Source of the DNA: Alteromonas mediterranea DE
GTDB taxonomy: Bacteria > Pseudomonadota > Gammaproteobacteria > Enterobacterales > Alteromonadaceae
Direction: 5' to 3'
Assembly (NCBI RefSeq): GCF_000020585.3
Contig: NC_011138.3
Coordinates: 4,258,207 to 4,310,147 of the forward strand
DNA: 51,941 nt
The notes beneath the pieces were generated by a model, which saw only the letters and a list, made by a program, of their open reading frames with translations, was not told where the DNA came from and made no database searches. This document shows positions 27,815 through 38,031 of this stretch, piece by piece; position 1 is the stretch's first letter; each line of letters opens with the position of its first letter. Made by a program: the position numbers and the translations under genes.

Positions 27815-28183
27815 TTGAGCAACTGTCTAGTAAAGTCTGGTCGATTCAATCTGCCTTTACCTGATGCAATAGGAGAAAGGCTGTTAGCCCATATCGAGAA
27901 CAAGGAAGATGACGACTTTGTTATTGGCATTGGAAGTAAGACAGCTAGCCGAACGTTCTTAAACTTTAAGGTAAAGCATGTGACTGACAACAAGCTTAAA
28001 GGCTTTCACTCTTTCAAGCATATGTACATAACAGCAATGGAGCGAGCAGGTATCGAGGAGAATATCACTGCTCAAATAGTTGGTCACGAGCGAGGAAAAA
28101 CGATGTCTTATGGTTACTACTCGAAAGGACATGAGTTGAGGAGATTAAAGGAGGCTGTAGACAAAGGTACAGCGCTAATGTGA
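27815..28183 (+). pseudogene. C-terminal remnant of a tyrosine recombinase (integrase) 1
   Basis: The open frame starts only with a TTG and encodes 122 residues resembling the end of a phage-type integrase: GFHSFKHMYITAMERAGI, then VGHERGKTMSYGYYSKG. The second catalytic Arg position is lysine (HSFK), the GH motif and nucleophile tyrosine remain, and the first catalytic Arg region is missing. It abuts the vapC stop, so the front of the gene was lost, perhaps when the toxin-antitoxin pair arrived. It is unlikely to be active. Confidence 0.75.
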
Positions 28184-28188
28184 ACTAG

Positions 28189-28350
28189 GGCATTACTGAA
28201 GACATCGCTACGGAACTAGCAGGCCACAAGCAGTTGTCCTTGACGTATAACTTGTACAGTAAGTATAAGAACAAGAACGAACTGTGGCAGTATGTCGAGA
28301 GGATTCACGAGGCTGACTGCTTGATTGCCCCGTCAAGAGAAGTAACATGA
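28189..28350 (+). pseudogene. C-terminal remnant of a tyrosine recombinase (integrase) 2
   Basis: A 53-codon open stretch without its own start encodes TELAGHKQLSLTYNLYSK, which matches the GH...Y tail of tyrosine recombinases, then a charged helix (ELWQYVERIHEAD). It differs from the remnant immediately upstream, so two different integrase ends lie in tandem. It is interpreted as a scar of successive insertions at one site. Confidence 0.6.
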
Positions 28351-28432
28351 TTGTTGAAGGGTAAGTGCTACAAATTAATCATTAAAACTAATGTATTGGG
28401 GCTGCTCAGGTTTCTCGTGACGTCAAAAACCG

Positions 28433-29242
28433 CTATTCCTTAACATATCCAGTTAAGTCACTTCTTTGTATTTTTCCATGTGTAGTGTAGCGGCTAACCA
28501 ATTCTTCAATTTTTGCTACGTCTTCGCCTGTGCAAGTCGGGCCGATAGTGACTTCTACATGGTTTAAAGCGTCACCCAAGGGTGAGTCGAAATATGTTAT
28601 AGGGCTATTTTTCTTTTTTTGCAAGTGCTCGTAAGTGTGTTGATAAATGGGAAAGGGATTACCAGTGCGCTTCCATGCGTCCAAGACATTCGGATTGGAT
28701 GGAACAATGAAGTAAATGTACCTAAACTCCTCCTGATGCTTCCATGTACTACTCTTGTTTACTGCAAGGTCATAGTAATTAAAAAGTATTCCTCCCTTCT
28801 CGTCCTGCATCACAGGGCGAATATGCTCATCTGGCTTCTTGTAATACTTCACTGCCTGTCCGAATAAGTCTTTATGGTAAGGAGTGTTTATGATAATCCA
28901 CTTCTCATTATATATTTGCTCAATAGGTAACGGGCTTATAATTTCGCCTTTTACAAAATGATTGAGTTCTCGCCGCGATTCTAGTGTGAACTCAGCGAAA
29001 GGGTGTTTTGGTAATCCAATTCGGACTCCATTGTAACCAGCATATGACTGCCACATTGCTTGAGATTCATCGGTCAGCGTGCTCCAACTGCTAACAAATA
29101 GGTACTGTGACCAATGCTTTCGAGATACCAGTTCCACCTCTTGTGCATCGTCTAGTTTGTCCAGCCTGGTAAACCGTAAAGTTCGGTTTTTCAAAATACA
29201 TGCTAAGGATTGAATGTCTGTGTAGTGGTGAATTAATTCCAT
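28433..29242 (-). CDS. DUF2971 domain protein
   Basis: The 269-residue soluble protein shows the DUF2971 pattern: MELIHHYTDIQSLACILKN, LRFTRLDKLDDAQEVE, then WSTLTDESQAMWQSYAG with YNGVRIGLP. Function is unknown. The start resembles DarT-like (HYT...IL) folds, so an ADP-ribosyltransferase-type fold is a guess. It lies in an accessory patch beside toxin-antitoxin genes and integrase remnants and is transcribed against them. No partner gene is adjacent on its strand. Confidence 0.75.
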   Translation of the reverse strand: MELIHHYTDIQSLACILKNRTLRFTRLDKLDDAQEVELVSRKHWSQYLFVSSWSTLTDESQAMWQSYAGYNGVRIGLPKHPFAEFTLESRRELNHFVKGEIISPLPIEQIYNEKWIIINTPYHKDLFGQAVKYYKKPDEHIRPVMQDEKGGILFNYYDLAVNKSSTWKHQEEFRYIYFIVPSNPNVLDAWKRTGNPFPIYQHTYEHLQKKKNSPITYFDSPLGDALNHVEVTIGPTCTGEDVAKIEELVSRYTTHGKIQRSDLTGYVKE

Positions 29243-29644
29243 TTCGACCTTTGACGTTGTCAGCTTTACTCAAAGGTTATCATACAAGAGCTTTTTGACT
29301 GCAAAAACTTGAGAGGCTAAATCAAAAGTGAGAAATCCCCAATCCCCCCATTACGGGGTGTCTCCACTCGCCGCTGCACCATAAGGCTTATCTTTAAGTA
29401 AACCTTTCAGCAGGAACACGCGTTACCCATGCGTCCACCAAAGTAAGAGGTTCTGACAGTAACGAAATCTACCGTCAACAACTTTCATTTAGAAGTTTGT
29501 GACAGTGTCAGATCGAATATGTTAGATAGTGACAGGTAGATAATTATTCTTTAAATGTAAAACCACATAACATACGTTTTGCAGTATCTGATTAAAGGAT
29601 GCTAGTCTAATTTAGATTGAAAAACACACTACAAGGATGTAACC
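29243..29644. other. non-coding stretch upstream of the lipoprotein gene
   Basis: About 400 bp with no supported gene. It holds an 11-bp palindrome TGACAGTGTCA at 29500-29510 and two further TGACAG copies nearby (29456 and about 29531), a possible operator for the lipoprotein gene. The C-rich segment near 29336-29347 may be decayed coding sequence, but I cannot assign it. Confidence 0.45.
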
Positions 29645-30373
29645 ATGCGTTTAGTATTACTCTTATCGGTTTTGTTTATTCAGGCTTGTGTCGTCAAAGT
29701 TGGTGACCACACTCCACGAGTTAACACTTCTGTTAGTAGCCTAGCCTCAGAAGATTCTTCTACTTTCAAAAGTTTCATCTTAATACCAAGTTCCAATAGT
29801 GTTTCAATTAACGACCTTCAGTTCAAAGAGTATTCAAGCTACGTCAAAAAGTTACTCCAGAAGAATGGTTATAAGAATTCTCAAGAGAAAGAGAATCCAG
29901 ACTTAATTATCTTTGTGGGGTATGGAATAGGTGAGCCAGAACAGAGCCAGTATACTTACAGTATGCCCATCTTTGGTACAACCCCAACTGGTGTATACAC
30001 TATTAATGCAACTTCAACTCATAACGGTGGGACTACACAATTAAATGGGACTTTGACTCAACAAAGAGCCTTGGCTGTCACTGGTTATTCTACACATACT
30101 AACACCAGAACTAACTACACTCGTCACCTTGAACTATATGCGGTAAACCTTTCTGAATATCAACTAACTGGCGAAGTATTACCCGTTTGGCAGTCTACTG
30201 TTGTTAGTCGAGGAAGCAATGGAGATCTTAGATACGTGTTCCCTTACCTTGTAGCTGCTCTGGATGGTTTCGTTGGAATCGATAGTGGCACTTCTGTCGA
30301 CGTAACTGTTAGACAGGACAGTTTGGTTAAACGCTATGTTCAAGGTTTAGAGTCAATAATGCCTTCTGACTAA
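29645..30373 (+). CDS. probable lipoprotein, DUF4136-like
   Basis: The 242-residue protein has a short signal with a lipobox-like FIQAC (C15). The body contains NPDLIIFVGYGIGEPEQ after an alpha/beta start, recalling DUF4136-type lipoproteins. A Thr/Asn-rich central part follows (INATSTHNGGTTQLNGTLTQ). Function is unknown. AAGGATG precedes the ATG. Codon usage and AT content look more like the accessory patch than the core genes. The family assignment is tentative. Confidence 0.65.
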   Translation: MRLVLLLSVLFIQACVVKVGDHTPRVNTSVSSLASEDSSTFKSFILIPSSNSVSINDLQFKEYSSYVKKLLQKNGYKNSQEKENPDLIIFVGYGIGEPEQSQYTYSMPIFGTTPTGVYTINATSTHNGGTTQLNGTLTQQRALAVTGYSTHTNTRTNYTRHLELYAVNLSEYQLTGEVLPVWQSTVVSRGSNGDLRYVFPYLVAALDGFVGIDSGTSVDVTVRQDSLVKRYVQGLESIMPSD

Positions 30374-30753
30374 GGTTGAGTTGCGGTGAAAAAGTGAGCA
30401 AAAAGTAAACTACGTTTTTTTTGAGAATCACGGAACGCCGCAATCGCATAAGAAGGGTATTACCTCGCCCCCTCCCCCCTGTACCCCACGAGAGATCCTG
30501 AGAAGCTCGATGAGAAGACTTTGAGAGTCACTGAGCCATAGGCATACCCGACCCATTACGAGATCGTAGAGACGCTTACAGAGCTTATTTTATAGAGTGA
30601 AATTTAAGGGTAGCTAATGAGGAGCTGATGGAATATTGTAAAAGGAGATTAAGGAAATGGTGTGAAACTAACCGTGATACAAAACGTACCACAGTTAGTC
30701 TCAGAAGGCTTGTAAGCCCTTGATTTATAAGGGCCTAAAAAGCGGGGCGATTC
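30374..30753. other. non-coding stretch between the lipoprotein gene and groEL
   Basis: 380 bp without a supported gene. A short open stretch ending at about 30722 (MEYCKRRLRKWCETNRD and onward, 32 codons from an ATG) may be a decayed fragment. The groEL-proximal part holds a long hairpin (30667-30699) and a smaller one (GGCCCTT with AAGGGC near 30715-30734). Confidence 0.45.
30667..30699 (-). other. 14-bp RNA-like hairpin downstream of groEL
   Basis: On the minus strand, ACTAACTGTGGTAC and GTATCACGGTTAGT form a 14-bp stem with a 5-nt loop. The two non-Watson-Crick positions are G-U wobbles on this strand only, so a minus-strand RNA structure is favoured. No U tract follows. Confidence 0.55.
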
Positions 30754-32406
<1,653 letters not shown>

Positions 32407-32434
32407 CTAAAATTCGTTTTAACGTTAGTTGTAA

Positions 32435-32725
32435 TTACTCAACAATCGCTAGAATGTCGCTTTCGCTTAGGATAAGTACTTCTTCACCATCCAGCTTTTC
32501 TGTTTTAACGCCGTAACCGTCGTTGAAAATAACGGTGTCGCCAACTTTAACGTCTAGCGCTTTAACTTCGCCGTTCTCAAGAATGCGACCGTTACCTACT
32601 GCGATTACTTCGCCGCGTGTAGATTTTTCTGCTGCAGAACCAGTCAGAACGATACCGCCTGCAGATTTGCTTTCTTGCTCTGCGCGCTTAAGGATTACGC
32701 GGTCGTGTAAAGGACGAATTGCCAT
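32435..32725 (-). CDS. groES: 10-kDa co-chaperonin GroES
   Basis: The 96-residue protein begins [14 protein letters not shown] and contains the mobile loop [20 protein letters not shown] and the DILAIVE end. The frame could start 24 bp earlier, but the family start with GGAGACTTGAAA upstream is chosen. It caps GroEL rings. Confidence 0.98.
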   Translation of the reverse strand: MAIRPLHDRVILKRAEQESKSAGGIVLTGSAAEKSTRGEVIAVGNGRILENGEVKALDVKVGDTVIFNDGYGVKTEKLDGEEVLILSESDILAIVE

Positions 32726-32843
32726 TTTCAAGTCTCCTGAAAATTCCACTATTCAAAGTTGTGTGATTACCAACACTCAGACTGCCTGAATGTTGTGTGC
32801 CTGGGTTGCTCATTGCTGAGCAGTTAAAATCGTTTCTGCACGG

Positions 32844-32876
32844 ATAGATGGGGTAGTACCCTGATAACTTCAAGGG
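32844..32876 (-). promoter_or_regulatory. sigma-32 heat-shock promoter of groES-groEL
   Basis: Read on the minus strand, CCCTTGAAG and CCCCATCTAT are separated by 14 nt. This is nearly the E. coli sigma-32 consensus (CTTGAA and CCCCATNT, 13-15 bp apart) and lies about 120 bp upstream of groES. Confidence 0.88.
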
Positions 32877-33015
32877 TTTTTAAACAAAAAAATGTAAAAA
32901 AATTGATTTTTTCACTAAATACTTATTTTTCTTAAACAAGTAAACGCCGTTTATCGTGGTAAACGACGCTAATAACGTGAGTAAAAAAGGGAAGTTGAGA
33001 AAAGCGGTGGACGCG

Positions 33016-33552
33016 TTATTTTAAACGCTTATCTCGGTCGTTAGTGGTATTGTCTGTGTACTCCCCCTCAATGACATCATCACCTTGTTGGTGCGATTGA
33101 GGGCCGTTGCCGAATGGACTCTGTCCAAAAGGGGATTCCCCCTGATTGAAGCCTGCGCCATTAGGGCCCATACCCGGCCCCATGCCCGGAGCCACGACGC
33201 GCATCTTCATATGCTTACTCACTTGTGCGGCGAAGAAGTGGCGAGACCCCGGCATAGCTAATAAGAAACCGAAAATGTCGGTAATAAAGCCCGGCGTAAC
33301 CAAAAGAACCCCAGCCACAACCAACATTAAACCTTCTACTAACTCTTTTCCTGGCACTTCATTTCGCTGCATTTTTTCTTGCGCGGTTTGCAGCGTACTC
33401 ACGCCTTCGCGTTTAACAAAATAAGCACCAATAAACGCCGATAGAATAACTAAACCCACCGTATTCCAGCCACCAATAATGCTACCTACATTGATCAATA
33501 GCGCTATTTCTAAAATAGGCAGTATGGCAAACAGTAAAAATAAAACCCGCAA
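33016..33552 (-). CDS. fxsA: FxsA-family membrane protein
   Basis: The 178-residue inner-membrane protein has about three to four hydrophobic segments (VLFLLFAILPILEIALLINV, then VGLVILSAFIGAYFVKREG and LMLVVAGVLLVTPGFITDIF). A Gly/Pro/Gln-rich cytoplasmic-looking tail follows (GMGPGMGPNGAGF). In E. coli, overexpressed FxsA relieves F-plasmid exclusion of phage T7; its normal role is unclear. Its place next to groES matches E. coli. Confidence 0.92.
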   Translation of the reverse strand: MRVLFLLFAILPILEIALLINVGSIIGGWNTVGLVILSAFIGAYFVKREGVSTLQTAQEKMQRNEVPGKELVEGLMLVVAGVLLVTPGFITDIFGFLLAMPGSRHFFAAQVSKHMKMRVVAPGMGPGMGPNGAGFNQGESPFGQSPFGNGPQSHQQGDDVIEGEYTDNTTNDRDKRLK

Positions 33553-33765
33553 AACGCTTCCTCTTTCATGTATTCATAACCTGTTATAGGGTCTTTGTAC
33601 GTAATAACAAGAAAAGGTGCCCACCCTTTCGCTTAATTAGCCACTTAAAGCGACCGATAACGAGCGTGGTATACTGAGTCGTGAAAGAATAAGGCCCGTA
33701 TTAAGGTCTAATAAATCGCCGTATACGCCATACCGAGGCTTGCGGAAAATCGCTAGGATTAGCCA

Positions 33766-34080
33766 ATGACAATTAAACTTGTGTTGTGTACCACACCCGA
33801 TGAAAAGTCAGCGCAAGACATTGCTACTGCACTTGTAAAGAGTAAGCTTGCGGCATGTGTGAACATAATTAAAGGCATTCAGTCTGTTTACGAATGGCAG
33901 GGCAAGGTAGAAGTTGATGCGGAATGCCAGCTGTTAATTAAAACCAATACCCAAAACGTATTGCAGGCATTTGAAAAAGTGAGTGAAATACACCCTTATG
34001 ACGTGCCTGAATGGTTGGAGCTAAATGCAGAAGCAAGCAGCGCATATGGCCAATGGTTGCAAACGACACTACAACAATAA
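33766..34080 (+). CDS. cutA: CutA, divalent-ion tolerance protein
   Basis: The 104-residue protein matches CutA1: TTPDEKSAQDIATALVKSKL, CVNIIKGIQSVYEWQGKVE and HPYDVPEWLEL. CutA forms trimers in the cytoplasm and has been linked to copper and other metal tolerance, though its exact role is debated. It precedes dsbD by 23 bp, the same pairing as in E. coli. Confidence 0.95.
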   Translation: MTIKLVLCTTPDEKSAQDIATALVKSKLAACVNIIKGIQSVYEWQGKVEVDAECQLLIKTNTQNVLQAFEKVSEIHPYDVPEWLELNAEASSAYGQWLQTTLQQ

Positions 34081-34103
34081 TGCTTGAATAAAACACGATA
34101 AAA

Positions 34104-35999
34104 ATGAGCTGTAACTTTATGACTACCCTTACTCAATTTTCAAGTAAATCGGCACCACTTTGGCGCCGGTTTATTGCACTGATAGTGTCGGTGTTGTGTT
34201 TATCACAACTGCTTAGTGCACCTGCCTTCGCTCAGATGCCTAGCGCCTTTGACGACCCTTTTGTAGATGAACCACAATTTTTAGACGTCGATCAGGCCTT
34301 TGTTTTCGATTTTAATCAGCAAAGAGACACACTTACCCTCACTTTTGATATCGCCGACGGTTATTACCTATACCTTAAGCAGTTTAAGTTCGTTTCAAAA
34401 CAAGCAGAGATAGGCGACCCGACTTTTCCTCGCGGCGTCATGATTGAAGATGAATTTTTTGGCGAGTCTGAAGTATTTTACGACAGGGTATCTATCACTT
34501 TGCCTATCAGCTATGCCAATAGTGATGGCGTAGTAAAAGTTCGCTATCAGGGCTGCGCCGATGCGGGCCTTTGTTATCCGCCCACCATTAAAGTGGTGTA
34601 CTTAAACGAGATGGGAAGTAACGCAGCAACAACGCAACCGGCAGGTGACGAGAACAACGCCGCTTCATCCCTACAAAGTGAACAGTTTAATTTAGCGCAA
34701 AAGCTTATCGATAAAGATAACCTGCCCCTTACCCTCGCCCTCTTTTTTGCCTTAGGCGTGGGCTTGGCGTTTACTCCTTGCGTGTTCCCTATGTATCCCA
34801 TTGTGTCGGGCATTGTGATTGGTCAGGGTAAACCAAAAACCGCGTCCCATTCATTTTGGCTAACCTTTGTTTATGTGCAGGGTATGGCAATAACGTATTC
34901 GCTGTTGGGGTTGGTGGTCGCCGTAGCAGGCGCGCAGTTTCAGGCCGCACTGCAACATCCCGCAATATTGGGTGTGTTTATAGTGCTCTTCGTGGCCCTC
35001 GCCATCGCCTTATTTGGTGGTTTCGACATTCAGCTTCCTGCGAAGTATCAAGAAAAACTCACTCACATGAGTAACAGCCAAACGCCTGGCAGTTTCGCAG
35101 GCGTGTTTGTTATGGGTGTGCTGTCGGGCCTTATTGCTTCGCCCTGCACTACCGCCCCGCTTACCGGCATATTGTTATTCATTGCGCAAACTGGCGATAT
35201 GACGCTGGGCTTCATTTCCCTTTACTTACTGAGTATTGGCATGGGCGTACCGCTTATTTTGTTTGGCATGACAGGGGGTAAGCTTTTACCAAAAGCCGGT
35301 AATTGGATGAATGTAGTTAAGGTCACATTCGGCTTTATGATGCTTGCTGTGGCTATTGTGTTTATTGAGCGCTTATACACCAGCCCATACACGGCATTTT
35401 TGTGGGCGCTACTTGGCTTTGGTTTATTCGGCTATTACTGGGTTATTAATCGCGCTTCGCCAAACTCGTTAATAAAACTTGCCCGCGCGGTTATTGTGGC
35501 CATGGGTATTATGGGCAGCGCCGGGCTTACCTATCAGGCGGGTATCAATACTGGTCTTTGGGGCGAGCACGCTGAGATAGTCCACTCGAGCCACCCAGAG
35601 TTTGTTGTGGCAAGAGATTTGACTGATTTACGCCATAAAATAGCGGCAGCCAACGGGGAAGGAAAAACCGTGATGGTCGACTTGTACGCCGACTGGTGTG
35701 TGGCGTGTAAAGAGTTTGAGAAATACACCTTCCCAGACGAAAAAGTGGTTACAGCGCTTAGCAATACGGTATGGATGCAAATGGATCTTACCGACAACAC
35801 CCCTGAGCGGCAGGAGATTTTTGATACTTTTAACGTGCTCGGCCTTCCCACTATTTTATTTTTCGACGCAAACGGCGATGAACTGACTAAAGCCCGGGTG
35901 ACAGGTTTTATGAAAGCAGATGCTTTTGCCCGTCACGTAAACGAATGGCTTAACGATGCCCCCGTAACTCGTGACAGCAAGCATGAGCCCGGTAACTAG
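34104..35999 (+). CDS. dsbD: thiol:disulfide interchange protein DsbD
   Basis: The 631-residue inner-membrane reductase moves electrons from cytoplasmic thioredoxin to periplasmic DsbC/DsbG-type partners. All six redox cysteines are seen: C151 and C157 (GCADAGLCYPP) in the N-terminal domain, C226 (FTPCVFPMYP) and C348 (ASPCTTAPL) in the membrane domain, and CVAC (C532, C535) in the C-terminal thioredoxin domain. A signal peptide ends near AFAQ. The ATG at 34119 is an alternative start. It is longer than E. coli DsbD (565 residues). It overlaps the M23 peptidase gene by 17 bp. Confidence 0.96.
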   Translation: MSCNFMTTLTQFSSKSAPLWRRFIALIVSVLCLSQLLSAPAFAQMPSAFDDPFVDEPQFLDVDQAFVFDFNQQRDTLTLTFDIADGYYLYLKQFKFVSKQAEIGDPTFPRGVMIEDEFFGESEVFYDRVSITLPISYANSDGVVKVRYQGCADAGLCYPPTIKVVYLNEMGSNAATTQPAGDENNAASSLQSEQFNLAQKLIDKDNLPLTLALFFALGVGLAFTPCVFPMYPIVSGIVIGQGKPKTASHSFWLTFVYVQGMAITYSLLGLVVAVAGAQFQAALQHPAILGVFIVLFVALAIALFGGFDIQLPAKYQEKLTHMSNSQTPGSFAGVFVMGVLSGLIASPCTTAPLTGILLFIAQTGDMTLGFISLYLLSIGMGVPLILFGMTGGKLLPKAGNWMNVVKVTFGFMMLAVAIVFIERLYTSPYTAFLWALLGFGLFGYYWVINRASPNSLIKLARAVIVAMGIMGSAGLTYQAGINTGLWGEHAEIVHSSHPEFVVARDLTDLRHKIAAANGEGKTVMVDLYADWCVACKEFEKYTFPDEKVVTALSNTVWMQMDLTDNTPERQEIFDTFNVLGLPTILFFDANGDELTKARVTGFMKADAFARHVNEWLNDAPVTRDSKHEPGN

Positions 36000-36882
36000 G
36001 TTGTCATCACACAGTGCTTGCCATCCGGCCTTTATTGTTAGCGATAAGGGCCGCCTTAAAGCGAGCTTCTTATTTTTAGCCTTTTTGTGTGTTTCACTTT
36101 TACTGCCTTCGCCCACTTTCGCTGAAACAGAGGTGAAAACGTCGGGGTGCTTTGATAAGGCTCGGTTCTGCTTTGAACTTACCCCTTCGTCCGGTTCACT
36201 TTATTTAGTCTCAGTAAAACGAAAAATTGCGATGCCCGTCGCGCTTACTTTGTATTCAGATAAGCTGTTTCAAATTCCATCTAGCTTAGAAGCCCTTAAG
36301 CCCAAGGCTCACGTAAATGCATTTTTAAATACGGATGATGCGGTGCCTTTAGGTGTGGTAAAAAAAGCGAACGCTTTCTGGCACACTATGCGCGTTAAGT
36401 GGACGGCAGGGCAAATTGATGCCCAGCATGACCGCGATTATGCTTATTACTCCCCTTTACAGCCAGCGAGCGCATACCGCATTGTTCAAGGCTTTAACGG
36501 CAGCTTCAGTCATTCGGGAGCATCGCGGTATGCATTAGATTTTGCCGCGCCCGTGGGTACGCCTATTTTGGCCGCGCGAGCCGGAGTGGTAATAGATACC
36601 AAAGACGATGGCACGAAGGGTGGGCCGCACAGTCGATTAGCTAAACACGCCAACTATGTCGCCATTTTGCATAGCGATGGCACTACGGGTGAGTATTACC
36701 ACCTCAAGCACGAAGGCGTCGTGGTAGAACGAGGGCAAACCGTACAGCAAGGCCAGTTGATTGGCTATACGGGAAATACGGGCTTCTCTTCTTTGCCTCA
36801 CCTTCACTTTGGTATTTATGTAGCCAAATTCCACGGTAAATACGTCAGTGTTCCCTTTTCACTCACCGACATCTCTCAATAA
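35983..36882 (+). CDS. exported M23-family (LytM-type) peptidase
   Basis: The 299-residue protein has a signal/anchor segment at about 28-47 (ASFLFLAFLCVSLLLPSPTF) and a C-terminal M23 domain with intact zinc ligands: H177 and D186 (HSGASRYALD), and H273/H275 (HLHFG). YYHLKHEGVVVERGQTVQQG is a typical segment. It probably cuts peptidoglycan cross-links in the periplasm. Several mature cysteines are present. The ATG at 35983 is chosen over a GTG at 35971. It overlaps the dsbD end by 17 bp, so coexpression is likely. Confidence 0.88.
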   Translation: MSPVTRLSSHSACHPAFIVSDKGRLKASFLFLAFLCVSLLLPSPTFAETEVKTSGCFDKARFCFELTPSSGSLYLVSVKRKIAMPVALTLYSDKLFQIPSSLEALKPKAHVNAFLNTDDAVPLGVVKKANAFWHTMRVKWTAGQIDAQHDRDYAYYSPLQPASAYRIVQGFNGSFSHSGASRYALDFAAPVGTPILAARAGVVIDTKDDGTKGGPHSRLAKHANYVAILHSDGTTGEYYHLKHEGVVVERGQTVQQGQLIGYTGNTGFSSLPHLHFGIYVAKFHGKYVSVPFSLTDISQ

Positions 36883-37100
36883 GGCAGCATGCTGCGCTTT
36901 CAGGCCAAATCCGCACACAAACTTTGCGGCGAAAACACCTGATTAGACCAGTATTTTGCTGCGAAATCTTTATCTATCACTATAATCAGCAGTTAATCTA
37001 ATAAACGAGCAAATAAATTGGCTTTTTTTCGTGCAACTGTCATAAAAGTTTGTTGAAATGGCAATAACAATGACATTTTCCCGAAGATAGCAGCAAACTA

Positions 37101-37541
37101 ATGAATATTTTGTTATTAAACGGCCCTAACCTAAACATGTTAGGCCAAAGAGAACCCGACAAATACGGCACACAGACCCTGCAAGACATCGTGGATGATT
37201 TGCAGGCGCAAGCTGAGTCGAGCAACGTGACGTTAACGCATTTTCAGTCTAACGCGGAACACGCGCTGATCGAACGTGTGCACGCCGCTATGGGTTCTGT
37301 CGACGCCATTATCATTAATCCTGCTGCCTTCACGCACACCAGTGTCGCCCTTCGCGACGCGTTGTTAAGTGTCAATATCCCGTTTATTGAAGTGCATTTG
37401 TCGAACGTTCACGCCCGTGAGCCGTTTCGTCACCATTCCTATTTTTCTGATGTTGCAGCCGGCGTCATTGTTGGCCTTGGTGCCATGGGTTACTCGCTCG
37501 CGCTAACTGCAGCAATCAATTTAACGAAATCGCAAAAATAA
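37101..37541 (+). CDS. aroQ: type II 3-dehydroquinate dehydratase
   Basis: The 146-residue enzyme begins with the diagnostic [19 protein letters not shown], in which Y22 is the catalytic tyrosine. It also has [16 protein letters not shown] and [20 protein letters not shown]. It dehydrates 3-dehydroquinate to 3-dehydroshikimate in the shikimate pathway. It stands 14 bp before accB, a common gammaproteobacterial arrangement. Confidence 0.97.
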   Translation: MNILLLNGPNLNMLGQREPDKYGTQTLQDIVDDLQAQAESSNVTLTHFQSNAEHALIERVHAAMGSVDAIIINPAAFTHTSVALRDALLSVNIPFIEVHLSNVHAREPFRHHSYFSDVAAGVIVGLGAMGYSLALTAAINLTKSQK

Positions 37542-37555
37542 CGCAGAGACAGAAC

Positions 37556-38017
37556 ATGGATATTAGAAAGATTAAAAAACTCATCGAGCTAGTTGAAGAA
37601 TCTGGCATTGCCGAGCTAGAGATCACAGAAGGCGAAGAGTCTGTACGCATCCACCGTGGTCCTACTGGTGTTCAGGCACCTATGAATTACAGCTTTGCTG
37701 CCCCTGCTGCACCACAAATGGCGCCAGCTGCGGCTGCAACTACCGCGTCAGAAGCGCCCGCTGCCGAGCCTGCTCAGCCAGATGGTCACGTAGTTAAGTC
37801 TCCAATGGTAGGTACATTCTACCGTGCGTCTTCTCCTACGGCTAAACCGTTCGCAGAAGTAGGCCAGCAAGTAAAAGTTGGCGATACGCTGTGTATCGTT
37901 GAAGCAATGAAGATGATGAACCAAATTGAAGCAGATAAAGCAGGTGTGGTTAAGGCAATCTTGGTTGAAAACCAAGACCCTGTAGAATTCGACCAACCTA
38001 TGTTCATCATTGAATAA
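37556..38017 (+). CDS. accB: biotin carboxyl carrier protein of acetyl-CoA carboxylase
   Basis: The 153-residue protein has the N-terminal [17 protein letters not shown], an Ala/Pro-rich linker and a biotinyl domain with EAMKMMN, in which K119 is biotinylated. It carries CO2 between AccC and the carboxyltransferase, the first step of fatty acid synthesis. Between aroQ and accC, spaced 14 bp on each side. Confidence 0.98.
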   Translation: MDIRKIKKLIELVEESGIAELEITEGEESVRIHRGPTGVQAPMNYSFAAPAAPQMAPAAAATTASEAPAAEPAQPDGHVVKSPMVGTFYRASSPTAKPFAEVGQQVKVGDTLCIVEAMKMMNQIEADKAGVVKAILVENQDPVEFDQPMFIIE

Positions 38018-38031
38018 GCGAGTGCTTAACT

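Noticed and set aside
28189..28350. Frameshifted continuation of the first integrase remnant
   Set aside because: Both segments contain their own GH...Y tail, so they are two separate C-termini rather than one broken gene.
30667..30699. Integron attC site
   Set aside because: The palindrome resembles attC in size, but the GTTRRRY core does not fit and no integron integrase or cassette genes are nearby.
30598..30722. A short open stretch (32 codons from an ATG) in the groEL downstream region
   Set aside because: It is very short, very basic and partly overlaps the long hairpin. It could be debris; not enough for a gene call.
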